Shown here piece by piece: positions 5,221-9,385 of a DNA stretch of 9,385 bases. Both the position numbers and the translations under genes were made by a program. Source of the DNA: Gammaproteobacteria bacterium. Lineage in GTDB: Bacteria; Pseudomonadota; Gammaproteobacteria; HK1. The stretch spans positions 1 through 9,385 of the forward strand of contig JAJECB010000300.1 in the NCBI GenBank assembly GCA_022822245.1, written 5' to 3'. Below the pieces are notes generated by a model, which was not told where the DNA came from, searched no databases, and worked only from the letters and a program-made list of their open reading frames with translations. Numbering within the stretch: position 1 is the first letter of the stretch; every line of letters starts with the position of its first letter.

Positions 5221-5979
5221 TCAGTAGAGGAACTTCCCCCCGTTGACGTGCAGGGTCTGTCCGGTGATCTGGGAGGACTCGCCGGAAAGAAGAAAGACGG
5301 CAAGCGAGGCGATGTCGTCGGGAGTCGCGATCCGGCCGAGGGGAAGGGTCGGGCCGACGGCGGCAAGCTCCTCTTCGCTCATTCCGTAGCGGGGCTGCGC
5401 GGTATCCACGGTGCCGGGGGCGATCGCGTTGACCCGGATCCGGTGCGGGGCGAGGTCGAGGGCGATCGCACGGGTGAGGCCGATCACCCCCGCCTTCGAC
5501 GCCGAGTAGTGCACCCCGTTCGGCGAGCAGACGAACGCGGCGACCGATGAAAGGTTGATGATGGAGCCGCCGTTCGCACCGTCGATCATCGCCTTCGCGG
5601 CAACCTGGGTGCAGCGGAAGGTCCCCTTGAGGTTCACGTCGTGGACCGCGTCCCAGTCTTCGTCGGTCAGATCCAGAAAGGGGACGCGGGGGAAGATCCC
5701 GGCGTTGTTGACGAGGCCCCCGAGCCCGCGGGAACCGCCGAGCTCGACACCCGCCTCGACGATTCGCCGGATCGCCTCCGGATCGGTGACGCTTCCCTGG
5801 ACGAGCTCCGCCCGCGCGCCTGCCGCCGCGACGTCGTCCGCGACCGCCCGCGCGCCCGCCTCGTCGTCGAGCCAGTTGACGACGACATGCGCGCCCTCGT
5901 GCGCTGCGGCGCGCGCGATGGCGGCGCCAATCCCCTGCTGCGCGCCGGTCACCGCGACGCTCATCCCTTCAAGCCGCAT
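5221..5979 (-). CDS. Short-chain dehydrogenase/reductase (SDR, classical type)
   Basis: The product has 252 residues, the usual length of a classical SDR. ATG 5979-5977 has a strong GGAGGTGA site upstream; Met6 is a less likely start. The Rossmann nucleotide loop is TGAQQGIG (11-18), NNAG is at 91-94, and the catalytic tetrad is Asn115, Ser144/145, Tyr158 and Lys162 (YSASK). The motif IRVNAIAPGTVDT follows, then a C-terminal ITGQTLHVNGG substrate/dimer segment. NVVVNWLDD-like residues after beta strand 2 (VVVNWLDDE, 32-40) leave NAD versus NADP open. The expected reaction is reversible oxidation of an alcohol or reduction of a ketone in the cytoplasm. It resembles 3-oxoacyl-ACP reductase/glucose dehydrogenase-type SDRs, which are often catabolic dehydrogenases. 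It lies 160 bases downstream of the RidA gene on the same strand and may be co-transcribed. Confidence 0.94.
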   Translation of the reverse strand: MRLEGMSVAVTGAQQGIGAAIARAAAHEGAHVVVNWLDDEAGARAVADDVAAAGARAELVQGSVTDPEAIRRIVEAGVELGGSRGLGGLVNNAGIFPRVPFLDLTDEDWDAVHDVNLKGTFRCTQVAAKAMIDGANGGSIINLSSVAAFVCSPNGVHYSASKAGVIGLTRAIALDLAPHRIRVNAIAPGTVDTAQPRYGMSEEELAAVGPTLPLGRIATPDDIASLAVFLLSGESSQITGQTLHVNGGKFLY

Positions 5980-6069
5980 GCCTCACCTCCCTTCCGGAAT
6001 CGTTGCGGGTCACCAACCTTGCGGTTGAGCCAGGTATTTTGCGCGCCCCCCGCGAGTGCATCGTCGGTC

Positions 6070-6084
6070 CGAGGCGCAGCCTCG
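6070..6084 (-). terminator. Small hairpin between RidA and SDR genes
   Basis: CGAGGC (6070-6075) pairs with GCCTCG (6079-6084) around a GCA loop, about 55 bases beyond the RidA stop on its coding strand. A second short dyad, CAACC/GGTTG (6014-6018/6023-6027), lies nearer the SDR start. Neither has a T-run. They are weak hints that RidA and SDR could be separately controlled. Confidence 0.2.
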
Positions 6085-6139
6085 TCGAGTCGAGGCGGCT
6101 GGTCTCACCGGCGCCGGACTTGGCCACGGCGGGAACGTT

Positions 6140-6544
6140 TCAGCGCTCGGGCCGGCGCGCGATGAAGTCGATCTCCACCCGGACCCCGCGTGCGAGCGCC
6201 GTCACCCCGACGCAGGTACGGGCGGGGAGCCGGTCCGCAGCGAAGTAGCTCCGGTAGACCGCGTTCATCGCATCGTAGTCCTCCTCGAAGCGGGTGAGGA
6301 ACACCCGCGCCGCAACCACTTGCCCGAGATCGAGGCCGAGCTCTTCGAGCACGATGACGAGGTTGTCCATGGTGCGCCGGGTCTGGGCCTCGATCCCGTC
6401 CGGGATGGCGGCCTCGTCGCCTTCGCCCGGTTCGGTCGGGATCTGCCCGGTGAGGAACACCCAGCCGTCCGCCTCCACCGCGTGGCTGTAGGGCGCCACC
6501 GGCGTGGGGGCGGCTCCGAAGAGGTGAAAGAGGGGGGCGCTCAT
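6140..6544 (-). CDS. RidA/YjgF/YER057c/UK114 family protein
   Basis: The product has 134 residues, the standard RidA length. ATG 6544-6542 follows GGAGGAG. Family marks are PVAPYSHAVEADGWVFLTGQIP (15-36), a helix with MDNLVIVLEELGLDLGQVVAARVFLT (59-84), YFAADRLPARTCVGVTALARG (100-120), and VEIDFIA (123-129). Arg109 corresponds to the Arg that binds the substrate carboxylate in deaminating RidA proteins, and Glu124 to the conserved acidic residue. An archetypal RidA hydrolyses reactive 2-aminoacrylate-type enamines/imines to 2-oxoacids and ammonia as a cytoplasmic trimer. Many family members sit in catabolic operons and act on pathway-specific imines or as hydrolases. Being upstream of the SDR supports a catabolic member rather than the housekeeping gene. 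Confidence 0.93.
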   Translation of the reverse strand: MSAPLFHLFGAAPTPVAPYSHAVEADGWVFLTGQIPTEPGEGDEAAIPDGIEAQTRRTMDNLVIVLEELGLDLGQVVAARVFLTRFEEDYDAMNAVYRSYFAADRLPARTCVGVTALARGVRVEIDFIARRPER

Positions 6545-6660
6545 CCGGCTCCTCCGCGCGGTGACTGTTCCATCTGCGGAATACTACCGGCAGGAAGGCC
6601 CGGCTCGATACGGCAGGCTTCGAACGGTGGGGCTGAGATAAACTTGCGCCGGCCCGCACT

Positions 6661-6675
6661 GCCCGGCAGCCGGGC
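6661..6675. promoter_or_regulatory. Inverted repeat ahead of the toxin-antitoxin-like pair
   Basis: GCCCGG (6661-6666) and CCGGGC (6670-6675) form a perfect 6-bp dyad around CAG, ending 23 bases before ATG 6699. It lies in the 154-base divergent gap to the RidA gene. Toxin-antitoxin operons often have such dyads as autoregulatory operators, but a GC-rich dyad of this size is weak evidence by itself. An AT-containing GAGATAAACT (6635-6644) just upstream could carry a -10. Confidence 0.25.
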
Positions 6676-6698
6676 GGCGGCGAGCGGTGAGGAAGCCC

Positions 6699-6932
6699 AT
6701 GCAGCACCGTCACCTCAACCACGAAGGCTACACGCTCGCGGCCATCGACGACGTGATCGCCCGCGGGCGCTGGGCCGACTGGGCCGAGCTGCGCCGGGCG
6801 GTGCGCGCCGACCCGCCGGTGCTCGGCCGTGTGGAACGCATCTGCCGCGCCCACGCCGACGATCCCCATGCCCAGCGATACCATTTCTGGATGCACTATG
6901 TCCAATCCCGTCGGCGGCACGCCAACGCCTGA
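6699..6932 (+). CDS. 77-aa conserved small protein, putative antitoxin partner
   Basis: ATG 6699 follows GAGGA; a GTG at 6687 in the same frame would add four residues but has a poorer site. The 77-residue product begins MQHRHLNHEGYTLAAIDDVIARG, then has an ADWAELRRAV helix (26-35) and ends HAQRYHFWMHYVQSRRR. It is charged and helical, without a signal peptide, a membrane segment or an obvious helix-turn-helix. I recall near-identical short proteins (N-H-RHLNH...YTLAAIDDII) encoded next to AbiEii-type nucleotidyltransferases, but know no experimental function. Its last 35 bases overlap the start of the next gene in another frame, so the two are translationally coupled. This is consistent with antitoxin first, toxin second. 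It is not AbiEi, which is larger and has a winged-helix domain. Confidence 0.82.
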   Translation: MQHRHLNHEGYTLAAIDDVIARGRWADWAELRRAVRADPPVLGRVERICRAHADDPHAQRYHFWMHYVQSRRRHANA

Positions 6933-7638
6933 CTGGGAGGAGGTGCTCTCCGCGGCCGCACGCCTGCAACGGCTTCTTCCCGAAGCCGTTCTGGTCGGTG
7001 GAACGGCGGCGGGACTTCACGCCGGGCACCGGGCCTCCCGCGACGCGGACCACGTTCTGACCGACCTTCGTTCCCATTTCGACGACGTCCTCGGGCAATT
7101 GGAATCGGTCGCCGGTTGGAAAACCGCGCGGATCACTCGGCCCGTCCTGATCCTCGGCAGTCTCGACGGGATCGAGACCGGGGTCCGGCAGCTCATTCGC
7201 GCGGAGCCGCTGGAAACGACGACCGCCTCGTTCGGCCGGCACGACATCACGATTCCCACCGAGGCCGAGATCCTTCGCATCAAGGGATTCCTCCTGCTCC
7301 GGCGAAACGCCACCCGCGACTACGTGGATTTCGCCGCCCTCGCCGACCGGCTCGGTGACGCATCCGCCGCCGTGGCCTTCGAGCGCTTCGACCAGCTCTA
7401 TCCCCAGGAGAGCGGTGAATCGGCCCTCCAGCAGATGCTGGCCCAGCTCGCGAGCCCGATACCCTACGACCTGGAAGGGACCGTCCTGTCCGAGTACAAC
7501 CGGCTCGAATCCCGCTGGCACGACTGGGGGGCGATCCGTGCCGCCTGCGCCCGGGCGGCGACGGCGATCTTCGACCACGGATGCGATCGGGAAGAGCGAA
7601 GCGACGATACGGCGCCGGAAGACCGGCGCGGCGGCTGA
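6898..7638 (+). CDS. AbiEii/AbiGii (DUF1814)-like nucleotidyltransferase, putative toxin
   Basis: The product has 246 residues from ATG 6898. The open frame extends upstream, but those codons lie inside the preceding gene and look non-coding. The nucleotidyltransferase core reads VLVGGTAAGLHAGHRASRDADHVLTDL (31-57), with the GG pair at 34-35 and metal-binding Asp49 and Asp51. EILRIKGFLLLRRNATRDYVDF (124-145) supplies the Lys129 and Arg140-Asp141/Asp144 motifs of the DUF1814 family. AbiEii enzymes transfer nucleotides from NTPs to RNA or other targets and arrest growth, as the toxin half of type IV TA or abortive-infection systems. Length is slightly below canonical AbiEii (about 300). No Shine-Dalgarno stands before 6898, which fits coupling to the overlapping 77-aa gene. 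A chromosomal housekeeping role for this subfamily is an alternative. Confidence 0.82.
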   Translation: MSNPVGGTPTPDWEEVLSAAARLQRLLPEAVLVGGTAAGLHAGHRASRDADHVLTDLRSHFDDVLGQLESVAGWKTARITRPVLILGSLDGIETGVRQLIRAEPLETTTASFGRHDITIPTEAEILRIKGFLLLRRNATRDYVDFAALADRLGDASAAVAFERFDQLYPQESGESALQQMLAQLASPIPYDLEGTVLSEYNRLESRWHDWGAIRAACARAATAIFDHGCDREERSDDTAPEDRRGG

Positions 7639-7648
7639 CCCGCCGCGC
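7612..7648 (+). terminator. Two overlapping hairpins at a convergent gene junction
   Basis: GCGCCGG (7612-7618) pairs with CCGGCGC (7623-7629) around AAGA. GCGCGGCGG (7626-7634) pairs with CCGCCGCGC (7640-7648) around CTGAC, which contains the TGA stop of the upstream gene. Both are perfect and share four bases, so only one can form at a time. A near-copy of CGCCGGAAGACCGGCG (7613-7628) recurs at 7651-7666, 15 of 16 identical. There is no T-run. A 3'-end or Rho-related role is plausible for the 50-base gap to the M20 gene. Confidence 0.35.
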
Positions 7649-7688
7649 GACGCCGGAAGACGGGCGAGCGGCGGCGGGGCGGTCGGGT

Positions 7689-8864
7689 TCAGGCGGGCTC
7701 GCGGGCGAGGCGGGTCTCGACGAGGCGTGCGAAGAAGCTCGCCCCGAGGGGGAGCGCCTCGTCGTTGAAGTCGTACCCGGGGTTGTGCACCTCGCACGCG
7801 CCCTCGTCGCCCCCGTTGCCGAGGTTGATGTAGCAGCCGGGCACCCGCTCGAGCATGAACGAGAAGTCCTCGGACGCCATGATGAGGGGAGGATTGCGCT
7901 CCACGTTCTCCCCCCCGACGATCTCCGCGCAGATCGAGGCCGCGAACTCCGCCTCCCCCGGCTCGTTGATGGTGGGGTTGAAGATGGGGCGGAAGTCGAG
8001 GCGCGCCCGCGCCCCGAAGCTCTCCGCGACCCCCTTCGCGATCCGTTCCAGGGACCGCTCCACGAGCTCCATGACCTCGACCGAGAACGCGCGCACGGTG
8101 CCGCCGAGACGGGCGGACTGGGGGATGACGTTGTAGGCGTCGCCCGCGTGCAGCCGGGTGACGGAGACGACCGCGGTCTCGGTCGGCGGGACGTTGCGGG
8201 ACACCACCGACTGAACCGCGCCCACGAGGTGCGAGGCGACGACGACCGGGTCGACGCTCGCCTCGGGGCGGGCGCCGTGCGCGCCGACCCCCTCGATGTC
8301 GATGTCGAAGAACGCGCCGCCCGCCATCATCGCCCCCGAGCGGACCGCGAACTTGCCGACCTCGAGCTTCGGCCGGTTGTGGATGCCGAAGATCGCGTCG
8401 CACGGGAACTGCTCGAAGAGCCCGTCCTCGATCATCGCCTGCGCGCCCCCGAGCCCCTCCTCGGCGGGCTGGAAGATGAAGAACACCTGCCCCTCGAATT
8501 CGCGGGTCTCGGCGAGGTAGCGGGCCGCCCCGAGGAGCATCGCGGTGTGCCCGTCGTGCCCGCACGCGTGCATCCGCCCATCGTGCCGGGAGCGGTACTC
8601 GAGCCCCGTCGCCTCCTGGATGGGAAGCGCGTCCATGTCCGCCCGTAGCCCCACCGAGCGGGGTGAGTTGCCGGACCGGAGCGCCCCCACGACGCCGGTC
8701 CGCCCGATGCCCCGGTAGACCTCGCATCCGAACTCCTCGAGGCGCTTCGCGACGAGGTCCGAGGTCCGGTGCTCCTCGAAGCCGAGCTCGGGGTGGGCGT
8801 GGATGTCGCGCCGCCAGGCGGTCATCTCGTCGTGGAACGCGCCGATGCGCTCGACTGCGGGCAT
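7689..8864 (-). CDS. M20D family amidohydrolase (hippurate hydrolase/IAA-amino acid hydrolase type)
   Basis: The product has 391 residues, standard for M20D. ATG 8864-8862 follows AGAGGAGA. Motifs in order are RRDIHAHPELGFEE (18-31), GLRADMDALPIQE (72-84), MHACGHDGHTAMLLG (98-112), IFQPAEEGLGGA (130-141), IHN (161-163), the dimerisation-domain VGAHGARP (193-200), AYNVIPQSARLGGTVRAF (243-260), MASEDFSFML (329-338) and VHNPGYDFND (359-368). Metal ligands are Cys101, His103, Glu136, His162 and His360. These metal-dependent enzymes cleave N-acyl amino acids or related amides to an acid and an amine in the cytoplasm; the acyl group cannot be specified. It begins two bases after the acyl-CoA ligase stop, so the two form one operon. 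The freed acid could be the ligase substrate. Confidence 0.94.
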   Translation of the reverse strand: MPAVERIGAFHDEMTAWRRDIHAHPELGFEEHRTSDLVAKRLEEFGCEVYRGIGRTGVVGALRSGNSPRSVGLRADMDALPIQEATGLEYRSRHDGRMHACGHDGHTAMLLGAARYLAETREFEGQVFFIFQPAEEGLGGAQAMIEDGLFEQFPCDAIFGIHNRPKLEVGKFAVRSGAMMAGGAFFDIDIEGVGAHGARPEASVDPVVVASHLVGAVQSVVSRNVPPTETAVVSVTRLHAGDAYNVIPQSARLGGTVRAFSVEVMELVERSLERIAKGVAESFGARARLDFRPIFNPTINEPGEAEFAASICAEIVGGENVERNPPLIMASEDFSFMLERVPGCYINLGNGGDEGACEVHNPGYDFNDEALPLGASFFARLVETRLAREPA

Positions 8865-8866
8865 GT

Positions 8867-9385
8867 TCAGGTCTCCTCTTTCGCAAGCAGGGATTCGAGC
8901 TCGTGGCGCTGCACCTTGCCCGAAGCGCTCCGCGGGAAGTCGTCGAAGCCGAGGAAGCGGATCCCCTTCGGTTGCTTGTAGCCGGCGAGCTCGGCGCGGC
9001 AGCGGCGATAGAGATCGGCGTCCTCCAGGGGCTCGCCGTCGCGGCGGGCCACGAACGCGACCGGCACCTCGCCCCAGCGCGGGTCCGTGCGCCGCACCAC
9101 CGCCGCTTCCGCGACCCGCGGGTCCGCGAGGAGCACCTGCTCGATCTCGGCGGGGTAGATGTTCTCCCCGCCCGACTTGATCATGTACTTCGCGCGGTCC
9201 ACGAAGTCGAAGGTGCCGTCGGCGTGGCGGACCATGAGGTCGCCCAGGTGGAACCAGCCGCCGCGGAAGTCCTTGGCGTTCGTCTCGTCGTTGCGCCAGT
9301 AGCCGCTGAAGAGGGTGGGGCCGCGGACCGCCACCTCGCCCGGGGTCTCGTCGGGGACGTCGTGGTCTTCGGCATCGACGAGGCG
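8867..9385 (-). CDS. AMP-forming acyl-CoA synthetase/ligase, C-terminal part only
   Basis: The frame is open to the right window edge, so the start and most of the N-terminal domain are missing; 172 residues are visible. They read from RLVDAEDHDVPDETPGEVAVRG through GPTLFSGYW, GGWFHLGDL (Asp of the A7 ATP-ribose motif), FVDRAKYMIKSGGENIYPAEIE (A8 hinge motif) and PRSASGKVQRHEL (A10 motif with the adenylation Lys). This is the classic ANL-superfamily ending. An internal GTG at 9334-9332 is not a real start because the conserved sequence continues upstream of it. The enzyme would activate a carboxylic acid with ATP to an acyl-AMP, then to acyl-CoA. The substrate pocket lies in the missing half. 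Its TGA stop (8869-8867) is two bases from the M20D start. Confidence 0.95.
   Translation of the reverse strand, partial: RLVDAEDHDVPDETPGEVAVRGPTLFSGYWRNDETNAKDFRGGWFHLGDLMVRHADGTFDFVDRAKYMIKSGGENIYPAEIEQVLLADPRVAEAAVVRRTDPRWGEVPVAFVARRDGEPLEDADLYRRCRAELAGYKQPKGIRFLGFDDFPRSASGKVQRHELESLLAKEET

Noticed and set aside
6715..8886. 723-codon minus-strand open frame
   Set aside because: It crosses the TA-like pair in antisense and the M20D gene in another frame. Composition is Arg/Gly/Ala-rich with no domain.
9332..9334. GTG as the start of the acyl-CoA ligase gene
   Set aside because: Conserved ligase sequence (RLVDAEDHDVPDETPGE) continues upstream to the window edge, so the gene is simply truncated by the window.

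Overview
The window is very GC-rich throughout (well over 60% by eye), with GC-biased third codon positions and mostly good Shine-Dalgarno sites. This suggests a high-GC bacterium with a metabolically diverse genome, such as an uncultured proteobacterial, Rokubacteria-, Binatota- or Tectomicrobia-like lineage. The sequence alone does not fix the taxon. There are ten protein genes, two of them cut by the window edges. No rRNA, tRNA, CRISPR array, transposase or integrase is visible.

Layout. 1-919 (minus, 3' end off the left edge): a nucleotidyltransferase-like protein. 920-1421: a divergent intergenic region with an AT-rich island, a near-perfect 16-bp palindrome and inverted repeats. 1422-3563 (plus): a UGSC-family protein whose reading frame runs through an in-frame TGA at 1704-1706, a 356-aa conserved partner of unknown function, and a small cupin. 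3564-3830: a spacer with two copies of a 34-bp palindromic repeat. 3831-5027 (plus): a class III (CaiB/BaiF) CoA-transferase closest by eye to formyl-CoA:oxalate CoA-transferase. 5221-5979 and 6140-6544 (minus): an SDR oxidoreductase and, upstream of it, a RidA-family protein. 6699-7638 (plus): a 77-aa protein overlapping an AbiEii/DUF1814-type nucleotidyltransferase, a likely toxin-antitoxin-like pair. 7689-9385 (minus): an M20D amidohydrolase two bases downstream of the C-terminal part of an AMP-forming acyl-CoA ligase, whose 5' end is off the right edge.

The main discovery is the selenoprotein. Reading TGA 1704-1706 as selenocysteine joins two short open frames into one 176-residue protein with the sequence H-U-G-S-C-T-S at the join. 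This is the defining motif of the UGSC family. A hairpin downstream of the TGA has the spacing and apical-loop G expected of a bacterial SECIS element. Ordinary gene calling would split the gene or drop half of it. The organism must therefore have selA, selB, selC and selD elsewhere; none is in this window.

The UGSC protein, its partner, the cupin and probably the CoA-transferase look like one co-directional catabolic or redox cluster. The flanking SDR, RidA, amidohydrolase and acyl-CoA ligase fit a small-acid or amide degradation neighbourhood. No substrate can be assigned from sequence, so this selenium-dependent UGSC/partner module is the best candidate for an undescribed system here.
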